From contig JAFVXW010000001.1 of the NCBI GenBank assembly GCA_017500935.1, positions 21,274 to 85,273 on the forward strand: a stretch of 64,000 nucleotides of DNA, read 5' to 3'. This DNA comes from Lachnospiraceae bacterium. Its GTDB lineage: Bacteria; Bacillota; Clostridia; Lachnospirales; Lachnospiraceae. The position numbers and the translations under genes are program-made. Positions 16,834-25,438 of this stretch are shown in pieces (position 1 is the stretch's first letter; each line of letters starts with the position of its first letter). The notes under the pieces are model-generated. The model worked only from the letters and a program-made list of their open reading frames with translations, was not told where the DNA came from and searched no databases.

Positions 16834-17823
16834 ATGGCTACTATAAAAGATGTTGCAAAACGGGCTGGCGTATCGGTGGCAACTGTATCCAGGGTACTCA
16901 ATAACAAGGGGCCGCTGAGCGAGACGGCTATTGTGAAGGTAAATGAGGCGGTGAAGGATCTTCACTATACACCCAATCTTCTTGCGCGTTCTTTGGCGAG
17001 CGGTAAAAAGAGTCTGATCGGTGTGGTTCTTCCTTCTTTCAACACGCCTATCTGGAGTGAGACGGCACAGATGATCGCAAGCTGTGCAAGAGAAATCGGT
17101 TATAATGTCGTTTTTTATTATATGCCTTTTAATTCGGACAATCGTTTTGAGGCGGTGGAGTATCTGCGCGACCGTCAGGTCAGCGGGGTTATTTTCTGCG
17201 GCAGTATGTGGAAAGATCAGCTTCTGAAAGAAAAGTTAAGACATTTAAAAAATCTTCCGCTGGTTGTGGTCATTGATAAGGTGGAAGGTGTGCCCTGTAT
17301 CGTGTCCGATGACGGAGGCGGCGGCAGTGCTGCGGCACGGCTTCTGATCTCCAAGGGATGTAAGCATCTTGCCCATGTCAGTTCGGATCTGAGCATTTAT
17401 AAGCATTCCGACGAGAGAACAATCGCGTTTCTGAGAGAATGCGAAAAGGCAGGTGTTTCCTGCAGAAGATATGAAAACGACAATGCAATCCCTGTTTTGG
17501 AAGATACGGCTGCTTTGATGGACAGAATTCTGCAGGAGGAGCCTCTGACAGACGGTCTGTTTGTGAAAAATGATATGCTGGCAGCACAATGTGTTTCCTA
17601 TGCCATCCGGCATGACATAAAGATTCCGGACAGGATCAGGATCATTGGTTATGATGATATGCGTTTTTCCCATGTTATGTATCCGTCTATGACCACGCTT
17701 AGGCATGATTACCGGCGGCTGGCCCAGACAGCGATCCAGAGTATTCTGGATCAGGTAGAGGGCAAATCAGTAGAACCGTTTACCGTGATTCCCGTGGAAT
17801 TGATAGAGCGGGAAACTACATGA
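16834..17823 (+). CDS. LacI-family transcriptional regulator
   Basis: A 329-aa regulator. The N-terminal HTH is canonical (IKDVAKRAGVSVATVSRVLNN, residues about 4-24), followed by the hinge helix region (LARSLASGKKSLIGVVLP) and a periplasmic-binding-protein-like sugar-sensing domain. It is divergent from the GH43-type gene, with a 27-bp inverted repeat between them, so control of that glycosidase by an intracellular sugar is the simplest reading. The ribosome site is GCAGGTGG. Confidence 0.93.
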   Translation: MATIKDVAKRAGVSVATVSRVLNNKGPLSETAIVKVNEAVKDLHYTPNLLARSLASGKKSLIGVVLPSFNTPIWSETAQMIASCAREIGYNVVFYYMPFNSDNRFEAVEYLRDRQVSGVIFCGSMWKDQLLKEKLRHLKNLPLVVVIDKVEGVPCIVSDDGGGGSAAARLLISKGCKHLAHVSSDLSIYKHSDERTIAFLRECEKAGVSCRRYENDNAIPVLEDTAALMDRILQEEPLTDGLFVKNDMLAAQCVSYAIRHDIKIPDRIRIIGYDDMRFSHVMYPSMTTLRHDYRRLAQTAIQSILDQVEGKSVEPFTVIPVELIERETT

Positions 17824-17835
17824 TTTTTTCAGAAT

Positions 17836-17881
17836 AAAAAGCTTTCTTTTTGAGACAATAATCAAAAAGGAGGCTTTTTTT
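17836..17881 (+). terminator. Terminator-like hairpin that contains the next gene's ribosome site
   Basis: Arm 17836-17853 (A5GC then pyrimidine-rich, ending TTTTTGA) pairs along 18 positions, with G-U pairs, with 17862-17879 (starting TCAAAAAGGAGG). A T run follows to 17881. The 3' arm holds AGGAGG at 17868-17873, eight bases before the ATG at 17882. The element can terminate lacI transcription and, in read-through RNA, would bury the ribosome site of the oxidoreductase operon. Confidence 0.7.
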
Positions 17882-18817
17882 ATGTCAAAAACAATTCTTC
17901 CCGGGACAGATGAAAGCGGATATTATGAGATCCGCATGGAAAGTATCGGCGGTCTGGGAGCCAATCTGGCAGGAAAAATGCTTGCACAGCTGGGGGCGCT
18001 TTACATGGGACTGAATGCCTCTTCTTTTTCCAGTTACGGATCTGAAAAGAAAGGCTCCCCGGTCAGGGCGTTTGTGCGGTATATGGAAAAAGAAGGACGT
18101 ATTCTGCGCAGCTCGCCGGTGTACAGACCGCATCTTCTGGTTATTTTTCATGAAGCGCTGATCGGAAAGTATCCGGTATTTGACGGTGTCAGTGACCGGA
18201 CTACGGTGGTGATCAATACTGCAGAGAGGCCGGAAAGTTACCGGAAAAGACATCAGGAACTTTCTGACTGCCGGATTTTTTGTCTGGATGCTTCCGGGCT
18301 TGCGGCACAATGCAGCTGCCGCCTGAACATGGTTATGATGGGAGCTGCAGCGGCAGCCAGCGGTTTTTTGGATACAGAAAAGCTTATGGAATTATACCGT
18401 GCCAGCATTGGGGAACGTTTCCCGGATCAGCTCGCCAAAAATCTACAGGGTTTGAAAAAAGGTTATGAAGCCGTCAGGGAGGCTGTGCCCGACAGCTTCA
18501 CAGATTCCGGGCAGGTAAGCTATGGTGTACAGGGAGGAATCAATCCGTTTCCGGGCAATACGGCAGTCAATGATCTGTCCGCCAGCCGTGAGGGGTTTAT
18601 TCCTCTGTTTCATCCTGAAAAGTGTATTCACTGCGGACTGTGTGACAGTACCTGTCCGGATATGGTATTTCAGTTTTCGGAAACCGTGGAAAACGGAAAG
18701 CTGACACTGCACAATGAAGGACCGGATTATCAGTACTGCAAGGGCTGTTTGCGCTGTGTGCAGATTTGTCCGGTGCAGGCGCTGACAACGGCACAGGAAG
18801 GAAGTGACAGACAATGA
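17882..18817 (+). CDS. 2-oxoacid:ferredoxin oxidoreductase, fused gamma and ferredoxin (delta) subunits
   Basis: A 311-aa fusion. Residues about 15-190 form the gamma domain (SIGGLGANLAGKMLAQ motif), and the C-terminus (about 240-305) is a two-cluster ferredoxin with CIHCGLCDSTCP and CKGCLRCVQICP. It is the electron-transfer half of a pyruvate- or 2-oxoisovalerate-type oxidoreductase; the catalytic half follows with a 4-base overlap (ATGA). It would oxidise a 2-oxoacid with CoA to acyl-CoA, CO2 and reduced ferredoxin in the cytosol. Its ribosome site lies within a hairpin. Confidence 0.88.
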   Translation: MSKTILPGTDESGYYEIRMESIGGLGANLAGKMLAQLGALYMGLNASSFSSYGSEKKGSPVRAFVRYMEKEGRILRSSPVYRPHLLVIFHEALIGKYPVFDGVSDRTTVVINTAERPESYRKRHQELSDCRIFCLDASGLAAQCSCRLNMVMMGAAAAASGFLDTEKLMELYRASIGERFPDQLAKNLQGLKKGYEAVREAVPDSFTDSGQVSYGVQGGINPFPGNTAVNDLSASREGFIPLFHPEKCIHCGLCDSTCPDMVFQFSETVENGKLTLHNEGPDYQYCKGCLRCVQICPVQALTTAQEGSDRQ

Positions 18818-21030
18818 AGCAGAAAGAGGTATTTTTAAACGGAAATGAACTGGCAGCGACAGCTGCAAGGCAGATTGGGTATCATGTAATGGGGTATTAT
18901 CCCATCACACCCTCAACGCAGATCGCAGAAAATCTGGATGCCTGGCGGGCAGAAGGGCTGACGGACATGGAGCTGGCTGCTGCGGAAGGAGAACACAGCG
19001 CTGCCGGAATCTGTTACGGTGCGGCTGCAGCGGGAGCCAGAGTGTTTGCAGCCACCAGTGCAAACGGGCTTTTATATGCGCTGGAACAGATGCCGGTACA
19101 GTCCGGAACCAGAATGCCCATGGTTATGAATCTGGCCTGTCGTACCGTTTCAGGGCCGCTTTGTATTAAGGGCGATCACAGTGATGTGATGTACCTGCTC
19201 AATGCCGGCTGGCTGCTCTTTTTTGCACCCCGTCCGCAGGCTGTTTATGACCTGAATCTGATGGCATTGAAACTTGCGGAAAAAACAGGATTACCGGCAG
19301 CTGTCGCCTATGACGGCTTTTTTACCAGCCATCAAAAGCATCTGTGCAGCATCTTTGAAAAAGATGAAACGGTACGGGAATATGTGGGAGAGTGGAAAAA
19401 AGAACATTCGCTTCTGGATATGGATCATCCGGTCACCATCGGCTCTTACATGGGAGATCAGGATGTTTTACAGAATAAATATGAGCTGCATCTGGCCTTT
19501 GAGGAGGCAAAAAAGGAATTTCCCTCTCTTTTTGAAAGCTTTGAAAAGCTGAGCGGCAGAAAATATGCCTGTGTGGAAAATTACCGGACGTCCGATGCGG
19601 ATACCATTCTGGTCTTATTGGGATCTTCCTTTGATACGGCGCGGGAAGCTGTGGATAACCTGCGCGGAAAAGGACAAAAGGTGGGGATACTGACTCTTCT
19701 TACGCTGCGTCCCTTTCCGGCGCAGCAGCTGCAGGAACTGTGCCGGAATGCGAAAACAGTCATTGTCGGGGACAGGCAGGACAGTTATGGCGCGGGCGGA
19801 GGCAATCTTTCCCTGGAAGTGCGGGCTGCTTTGGGCGATGCCGGATTTTCGGGCAAAATCCTTGCAAGAGTTTACGGACTTGGAGGCAAGGATTTTTCCA
19901 TGGAAGATGCGCAGGAACTGTTTGAGCTGGCGCAGATGGAAGAAAGTCCCCGTTTTGGATATTATGGGATTTTTGCCAAAAAGAATTTCCGCAGTTTTTC
20001 AGATCCTCTTATGGGAAAGGAAACATGTCTGCATCTGACCTGTACGGAATATGACAGCGAAACGGAATGTATGAAGGTCAGGGGCGGAAGTGTCAAGGAT
20101 ACGACTGCCATTCCCAAACGTCTGGCTCCGGGACATGGTGCCTGTCCGGGCTGCGGAATTCCGGTAAACTTAAATCTGCTTTTGCGCGGTATCGAGGGAA
20201 ACGTGGTCTTTCTGATCCAGACCGGATGCGGTATGGTGGTCACGATGGCATATCCAAAAACCTCTTTCCGTGTGCCCTGTATCCACAATCTTTTTCAGAA
20301 CGGGGCTGCGACACTTGGCGGTGTGATCGCTGCCTGCAGACAGATGCAGAAAAGAGGAGAGCTGCCCAAAGAGGAGATCACTTTTGTGATGATCACCGGT
20401 GACGGCGGCATGGATATCGGACTTGGAAGTGTGCTGGGTGCCGCAGTGCGCAATCAGAACATGATCGTGTTTGAATATGACAACGGCGGTTATATGAATA
20501 CCGGTTATCAGCTTTCCTATTCCACGCCCTATGGGGCAAAAAGCGCCACTTCCCATGTAGGGAGGGCAGCTTTTGGCAAAGCCTTTTTCCAGAGAGATAC
20601 GGCTGCCATTATGGCGGCGGCACAGATACCCTATGTGGCCACTGCCGCCGAAAGTGATCCCGCGGATTTTATCAAAAAAGGCGCAAAGGCCGCGGCTTAC
20701 GCCAGAGAATATGGTATGGCTTATGTAAAGGCACTGTCGGCCTGTCCTTTAAACTGGAATTCTCCTCCTGCTGCGCAGCGAGAGTCCGTGCGGGCAGCGG
20801 TGGACTGCTGTTATTTTCCTTTGTTTGAAGTAGAACAGGGTATCACGCGTTTAAATTATGACCCGGAAAAAAGAAACAGAAAAATACCTGTCACGCAGTG
20901 GCTTGAAACGATGGGCAGAACCCGGCATTTATGTACGCCGGAATATGCGAAGCAGGCAGAAATTCTGCAGAAAGAAGTGGATTTACGCTTTGCGCGCTTA
21001 AAAGCCCGGGCAGAAAATCCGCTGCTTTGA
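18814..21030 (+). CDS. 2-oxoacid:ferredoxin oxidoreductase, fused alpha and beta subunits
   Basis: A 738-aa fusion. The alpha part (about residues 1-380) starts with the GNELAATAARQIGYHVMGYYPITPSTQIAE signature of the pyrimidine-binding domain. The beta part (about 425-738) carries the 4Fe-4S/TPP motif HGACPGCGIP, then the GDGGMDIG TPP-binding sequence and YDNGGYMNTG. The gene overlaps the gamma-delta gene by four bases, so the two are translationally coupled. Substrate (pyruvate, branched-chain or aryl 2-oxoacid) cannot be set from sequence; the two-gene arrangement resembles VOR/IOR-type enzymes more than the single-chain clostridial PFOR. Confidence 0.87.
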   Translation: MKQKEVFLNGNELAATAARQIGYHVMGYYPITPSTQIAENLDAWRAEGLTDMELAAAEGEHSAAGICYGAAAAGARVFAATSANGLLYALEQMPVQSGTRMPMVMNLACRTVSGPLCIKGDHSDVMYLLNAGWLLFFAPRPQAVYDLNLMALKLAEKTGLPAAVAYDGFFTSHQKHLCSIFEKDETVREYVGEWKKEHSLLDMDHPVTIGSYMGDQDVLQNKYELHLAFEEAKKEFPSLFESFEKLSGRKYACVENYRTSDADTILVLLGSSFDTAREAVDNLRGKGQKVGILTLLTLRPFPAQQLQELCRNAKTVIVGDRQDSYGAGGGNLSLEVRAALGDAGFSGKILARVYGLGGKDFSMEDAQELFELAQMEESPRFGYYGIFAKKNFRSFSDPLMGKETCLHLTCTEYDSETECMKVRGGSVKDTTAIPKRLAPGHGACPGCGIPVNLNLLLRGIEGNVVFLIQTGCGMVVTMAYPKTSFRVPCIHNLFQNGAATLGGVIAACRQMQKRGELPKEEITFVMITGDGGMDIGLGSVLGAAVRNQNMIVFEYDNGGYMNTGYQLSYSTPYGAKSATSHVGRAAFGKAFFQRDTAAIMAAAQIPYVATAAESDPADFIKKGAKAAAYAREYGMAYVKALSACPLNWNSPPAAQRESVRAAVDCCYFPLFEVEQGITRLNYDPEKRNRKIPVTQWLETMGRTRHLCTPEYAKQAEILQKEVDLRFARLKARAENPLL

Positions 21031-21050
21031 TCCGGACAGAGGCTTCTTCG

Positions 21051-21079
21051 TTGACGGATAAGGCACTTTCCTGTAATAT
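21051..21079 (+). promoter_or_regulatory. Strong promoter predicting a leaderless exonuclease mRNA
   Basis: TTGACG (21051-21056), exactly 17 bp, TAATAT (21074-21079). The ATG begins seven bases after the -10 box, where RNA polymerase normally starts, and no ribosome site is present upstream. Confidence 0.65.
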
Positions 21080-21085
21080 AAGCGT

Positions 21086-22036
21086 ATGGAATATATTGTT
21101 TTGGATCTGGAATGGAACCAGGCACAGGATGCATGGGACGAGCGCAGCAAAATGCTCGCCTTTGAGATCATTGAGATCGGTGCCGTAAAATTAAATAACA
21201 GAATGGAGATCACAGATACCTTCTGCGAAAAGATCAAACCGCAGATTTATGATAAAATGCATCGGATGACGGAAAAGCTGATACAAATCCGGATGGAGGA
21301 CCTGGAAAACTGCCGCCTGTTCCCCGATGTGATGCGCGATTTTTTGAGCTGGTGCGGGGAGGACAGAGTTTTTTGTACATGGGGACCGCAGGATCTGACA
21401 GAACTGCAGCGCAACATGGTGTTTTTTGGCATGGGTGCGCTTGGTGATGCACCATTTCCTTTTTACGATGTACAGAAGCTGTTTTCACTGGCTTATGAGG
21501 ATGGTAAAAGCAGGCGGAGTCTGGAATACGCGGTGGATTTTTTGAAATTTCAGAAGGATACAGCATTTCATCGGGCGCTGGCGGATGCCGTCTATACGGC
21601 GCAGGTGCTGCAGCAGATCAAAGACCCGCGTGCACTGCAGCGGTTTTCCTATGACACCTTTACCCTGCCTGTCAGCTGCCGCAATGAGGTGCATGTGGTT
21701 TTTGAAAACTATGCCAAGTACATTTCACGGGCATTTGCCAATAAGGAGGCACTTCTTGCAGACCGCGAGGTGATTTCATCCAGATGTTATCTCTGCCACA
21801 GGAATCTGCGCAAAAAGATCCGCTGGTTTACGCCCAACGGCAAGCATTACTACTGTGTGTCCTACTGTGACAAACACGGCTATATGAAAGGAAAGATCCG
21901 CGTCAAAAAAGCGGAGGATGACCGTGTTTATGCGGTGAAAACCACGCGTTTTATCAATGAAGAGGAAAGCAGTGCCATCTGGCAGAAAAAAGAAAATATA
22001 AAAGCGCTGCGCAAAAAAAGGCGTGAAAAAGCATGA
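21086..22036 (+). CDS. DEDDh-type 3'-5' exonuclease with Cys-rich C-terminal region
   Basis: A 316-aa protein. The exonuclease domain fills about residues 1-180: Asp7 and Glu9 in IVLDLEWNQ, a central Asp in TWGPQDL, and the His-x4-Asp of FHRALADA, which marks the DEDDh class (KapD-like). The remaining ~130 residues hold CYLCHRNL and CVSYCDKHGY, possibly a zinc-binding site, and end in a very basic tail (KKRREKA) suited to nucleic-acid contact. Likely RNA or DNA 3'-end trimming. The gene lacks a ribosome site and appears to start at the transcript's 5' end. Confidence 0.82.
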   Translation: MEYIVLDLEWNQAQDAWDERSKMLAFEIIEIGAVKLNNRMEITDTFCEKIKPQIYDKMHRMTEKLIQIRMEDLENCRLFPDVMRDFLSWCGEDRVFCTWGPQDLTELQRNMVFFGMGALGDAPFPFYDVQKLFSLAYEDGKSRRSLEYAVDFLKFQKDTAFHRALADAVYTAQVLQQIKDPRALQRFSYDTFTLPVSCRNEVHVVFENYAKYISRAFANKEALLADREVISSRCYLCHRNLRKKIRWFTPNGKHYYCVSYCDKHGYMKGKIRVKKAEDDRVYAVKTTRFINEEESSAIWQKKENIKALRKKRREKA

Positions 22037-22067
22037 ATGATAGAAATTGATCCCGGAAAACGGGTGC

Positions 22068-22103
22068 AAAAAAGGAGCTGTTGATCGATGCAGCTCCTTT
22101 TTT
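22068..22103. terminator. Bidirectional intrinsic terminator
   Basis: AAAAAAGGAGCTG (22068-22080) and CAGCTCCTTTTTT (22091-22103) pair perfectly, giving a U-tract on either strand between convergent genes. Confidence 0.9.
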
Positions 22104-22157
22104 ATGCGCGATCACACCCGGAAGGCGCAGTTTTTTTATACAGATACCTGATGCGCG

Positions 22158-23639
22158 TTAACGGTCGCGGTTGATATAGCGGTCAAAATCAATGATCTCC
22201 TGATTGCGGCCGCGGCGGCGTTTCATGATGGCCCTGCGCTTTTTGGCAAGACGGCGGCTGCGCAGGAAAGAAAGCACCACCAGAACAAAGATAAGCAGCG
22301 AAGCAGCTGAGATCACCCAGAACAGGATTTTGTGGATGTTTAAGAAAACGATCTTATCCTGCTGTGATTCAGCGGTTTTGGTTTTGGACTCTTTTACAGT
22401 CTCCTGAGCGGCGGCAGTTTCTGTGATATCCTTTGAAAAGTCAAAGGAATTGACTGTTTCGGAAAGAAGGATGGCAGCATTTCCCACAGGTTCTCCCAAA
22501 TAGGTATAGTTGATCATGGCGGCCTGTCCTTTTTTGAGGTTCTCATAGGAAAGGGAAGATGCGGTGTCTTCCAGCTTTGCACCCTTGGGAAGGATCAGAT
22601 ACGCGTCTTTATCCACGGATAAAAGCGGTGCGGAATTGCCGAAAATATCCTGCGTGCGGTCAAAAAAGCCTCCGGTCTTTACGGTATAACGGGTGTCCTG
22701 CTGTGCCACATTGACCAGTTCAAAATTGCTGAAGCCAAAGTTAAACAGATCAACCGTGTCGGTAAACTGATAGGGGGAAGAATCCTTCATGACTACACAG
22801 ATCAGCTTCATGCCGTCTCTTTCGGCACAGGAAACCAGATTTTGCTGTGCGATGGAGGTGTAGCCGGTTTTGCTGCCCACCAGACCGTCATAGGCGTACT
22901 GTCTGCCGGGGAGCAGTTTGTTTTTGGTGTAGGGGATCAGCTTCTGGGAAAGGGTGTCGGACGCCGGGATCACATAATCCAATGTACTGGACATCTTGCA
23001 GAGCAGATCATAGGAAAAATACCGCTGTGCAATGAGGGCCAGATCATAGGCGGAAGTATAGTGGGCATCATCGTGAATGCCGTTGGTGGTGACAAAATGG
23101 GAGTTTTCACAGCCTAAGTCTTTGGCATACTGGTTCATTTTGTCCACGAAGGCTTCCATGCTGCCGCTGATGTGTTCGCCGATGGCGTTGCCGCATTCAT
23201 TGCCGGAGCCGACCATCAGTCCGTACAGGGACTGCTCCATGGTGATGGCTTCACCGGGCTTGATGCCGATGTTGGAGTCCTCGCGCCAGTTGATGCTGTT
23301 GACCGCATCTAAAGAATATTCCACCATGTCGTCCATGTCTGCTTCTTCCATGGCGATCAGTGCAGTGAGAATCTTGGTGGTGCTGGCGGGAAAGTGCTGT
23401 TCGTGGATATTTTTGGCATACAGGATGGTGCCGGTGTTGGCCTCCAGCAAAATGGCGGCTTCTGCGGTGACAGAAGGTCCCTGCGGCCAGCTGACGGGTT
23501 CTGCGTCAGCATTGGAAATGTCTGCGGAAGCTGCTGTAGTCTGGGATGCCAGAACGGAAATTGTATTGTCAAAAAGGAGTGCCGCGCAAAGACTCAGGGT
23601 CATAAGAAATGTGCGGAATCTGCTTTTTTTATGGATCAT
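22158..23639 (-). CDS. D-alanyl-D-alanine carboxypeptidase (PBP5/DacF type)
   Basis: A 493-aa penicillin-binding protein that trims the terminal D-Ala of peptidoglycan stems. A signal peptide ends around residue 32 (SLCAALLFDNTISVLAS). Catalytic motifs are intact: Ser86-Thr-Thr-Lys89, Ser145-Gly-Asn147 and Lys257-Thr-Gly259. A C-terminal domain is followed by a transmembrane helix (about 450-472) and a basic tail (RRLAKKRRAIMKRRRGRN), so the enzyme is anchored in the membrane facing outward. The start is taken at 23639; the frame stays open for 130 more codons upstream, over the trmB start, but without a plausible signal sequence. Confidence 0.92.
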   Translation of the reverse strand: MIHKKSRFRTFLMTLSLCAALLFDNTISVLASQTTAASADISNADAEPVSWPQGPSVTAEAAILLEANTGTILYAKNIHEQHFPASTTKILTALIAMEEADMDDMVEYSLDAVNSINWREDSNIGIKPGEAITMEQSLYGLMVGSGNECGNAIGEHISGSMEAFVDKMNQYAKDLGCENSHFVTTNGIHDDAHYTSAYDLALIAQRYFSYDLLCKMSSTLDYVIPASDTLSQKLIPYTKNKLLPGRQYAYDGLVGSKTGYTSIAQQNLVSCAERDGMKLICVVMKDSSPYQFTDTVDLFNFGFSNFELVNVAQQDTRYTVKTGGFFDRTQDIFGNSAPLLSVDKDAYLILPKGAKLEDTASSLSYENLKKGQAAMINYTYLGEPVGNAAILLSETVNSFDFSKDITETAAAQETVKESKTKTAESQQDKIVFLNIHKILFWVISAASLLIFVLVVLSFLRSRRLAKKRRAIMKRRRGRNQEIIDFDRYINRDR

Positions 23640-23844
23640 GAAAATACCTGCCTTTTTCGTAGTATTCTTATCATACACTATCCGGGGCGTAAAAATAAGG
23701 GGACTTTGCGAATTTTCACAAATTCTTAAAGTTTTTCGCAGAGGCTGTGCCTGCAGGAACATCTTTCCTTTTTCCGGCAAATGTAGTAGAATGGTGAAAC
23801 AACAGCAAACGCAGGCCGCATATGCGGCGGAAATGAGAGGAAAT

Positions 23845-24483
23845 ATGAGACTGAGAAATATCACCGGTTCCCGCGAAGTGATCGGGGAGAGCCGTTTTGT
23901 CGTACATGAAGAAAAAGAGCAGCGCGGCCGCTGGAAGGAGATTTTTGGCAATGAAAATCCCATCCGCGCAGAGATTGGCATGGGAAAAGGCAGATTCATC
24001 ATGGATCTGGCAAAACAGAATCCGGATGTCAACTACATCGGTATTGAGAAGTATTCCAGTGTCCTTCTGCGTGCGATCCAGAAGATGGAGGAAGAACCGC
24101 TGGATAATGTCCGTTTTATCCGTATGGATGCAGAAGAGATCACAGATGTATTCGCAGAAGGCGAACTGGACCGCATCTATCTGAATTTCTCCGATCCCTG
24201 GCCCAAGGACAGACATGCCAAGAGACGTCTTCCTTCCAGACAGTTTCTGGAGCGTTATGATAAGATTTTAAAAAAAGACGGCGTGATCGAATTTAAGACC
24301 GATAACCGCCCGCTGTTTGACTTTGCATTGGAAGAACTGGAGCCCGCCGGATGGAGAGCGGATGCGGTAACCTTTGACCTGCATGCAGATCCGGTGCTTA
24401 ATGAAGGCAATATTATGACCGAGTACGAAGAGAAGTTTTCTTCTGTCGGAAACCCCATCTGCAAATACATCATCAGACGTTAA
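23845..24483 (+). CDS. trmB: tRNA (guanine-N7-)-methyltransferase TrmB
   Basis: A 212-aa class-I SAM methyltransferase that makes m7G46 in tRNA. The SAM site AEIGMGKGRF and the family hallmark SDPWPKDRHAKRRL are present, as is the C-terminal TEYEEKF motif. Start 23845 is chosen for GAGAGG upstream and for the typical MRLRNI beginning; an in-frame ATG four codons earlier (23833) cannot be excluded. A very long upstream open extension of this frame is antisense to the carboxypeptidase gene and is not coding. Confidence 0.94.
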   Translation: MRLRNITGSREVIGESRFVVHEEKEQRGRWKEIFGNENPIRAEIGMGKGRFIMDLAKQNPDVNYIGIEKYSSVLLRAIQKMEEEPLDNVRFIRMDAEEITDVFAEGELDRIYLNFSDPWPKDRHAKRRLPSRQFLERYDKILKKDGVIEFKTDNRPLFDFALEELEPAGWRADAVTFDLHADPVLNEGNIMTEYEEKFSSVGNPICKYIIRR

Positions 24484-24488
24484 AAATG

Positions 24489-24530
24489 CTGCTGACTTAT
24501 GAAAAAATTCACATAAGTCAGCAGTTTTTT
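24489..24530 (+). terminator. Intrinsic terminator of trmB
   Basis: CTGCTGACTTATG (24489-24501) pairs with CATAAGTCAGCAG (24512-24524) and is followed by six T. Confidence 0.92.
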
Positions 24531-24586
24531 CGTATGGACAAACAGGGGCGTTTGTTATATGTTTACAGTAGAAAGGTGTGGTTATT

Positions 24587-25438
24587 TTGAACAAAGCACT
24601 GGTATTTTCCATAGAAGAATTTTCGACTTTTGACGGCCCCGGCATCCGGACAACGGTGTTTTTAAAAGGCTGTCCGCTGCGGTGCGAATGGTGCCATAAT
24701 CCGGAGGGACAGACGCTTGACAATGAGATTGTAAAGGCGCAGAGCGGCTGTGTTTTCTGCGGGTGCTGTATACAGGCAGGACTTGCGGCATCCGGCAAAG
24801 AAAAGCTGACCAAAGAGAGCATCACGGTATGCCCCAACAGACTGCTGCGGTTTGCAGCCAAAGAATATACGGCAGAGGAATTGGTTCAAAAGCTTTCCAA
24901 AAATTTCAGGATTTTAAATGCCGGCGGAGGCGGCGTGACCTTTTCCGGCGGCGAACCGCTTTCCTCGGGCGCTTTTTTATTGGAAATCCTTCCTCTTTTA
25001 AAGGGGAAAACGAACCGGGCGCTGCAGACCAGCGGGTATTGCGAACCGAAGCTGTTTGAGCAGGTGCTTTCGGAAACAGATTATGTGCTCTATGACCTGA
25101 AGCTGATGGAGCCGGAAGCGCATATACGTTATACGGGTGTTTCCAATGAGAAGATCCTGCATAATTTCAGGACACTGGTAAAAAGCAAAAAGCCCTTTGT
25201 GGTGCGCACGCCGCTGATTCCGGGAGTGACCGATACGCCCAAGAATCTGGGGGCGATCGCTGCATTTTTAAAAGAGCAGGGAGTGGGAGCTATCGACCTG
25301 CTTCCTTATAATAAGATGGCAGGCGGCAAATATGCGTCGATCGGCAGGGAGTTTCAGCCGTCCTTTGATGAAAGCATTCCAAGCCAGCCGCGCAGGGAAC
25401 TTTTTGAAGAATTGGGAATAAGGGTGAATATTTTATGA
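24587..25438 (+). CDS. Glycyl-radical enzyme activating protein A (radical SAM)
   Basis: A 283-aa radical SAM activase that abstracts hydrogen from the glycyl-radical glycine of its partner. The radical SAM Cys-x3-Cys-x2-Cys is in FLKGCPLRCEWCHNPEG. The usual insert with two ferredoxin-type clusters is reduced: CVFCGCC and a later VCP, so probably at most one auxiliary cluster. The start is set at TTG 24587 because GAAAGG lies ten bases before it; a GTG at 24578 would be only one base from that site. It overlaps the next gene by four bases (ATGA), so it almost certainly serves the downstream enzyme. Confidence 0.88.
   Translation: MNKALVFSIEEFSTFDGPGIRTTVFLKGCPLRCEWCHNPEGQTLDNEIVKAQSGCVFCGCCIQAGLAASGKEKLTKESITVCPNRLLRFAAKEYTAEELVQKLSKNFRILNAGGGGVTFSGGEPLSSGAFLLEILPLLKGKTNRALQTSGYCEPKLFEQVLSETDYVLYDLKLMEPEAHIRYTGVSNEKILHNFRTLVKSKKPFVVRTPLIPGVTDTPKNLGAIAAFLKEQGVGAIDLLPYNKMAGGKYASIGREFQPSFDESIPSQPRRELFEELGIRVNIL

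Noticed and set aside
23077-23844. N-terminal extension of the trmB frame
   Set aside because: It runs antisense to the D,D-carboxypeptidase, while TrmB homology and a ribosome site begin only near 23845.
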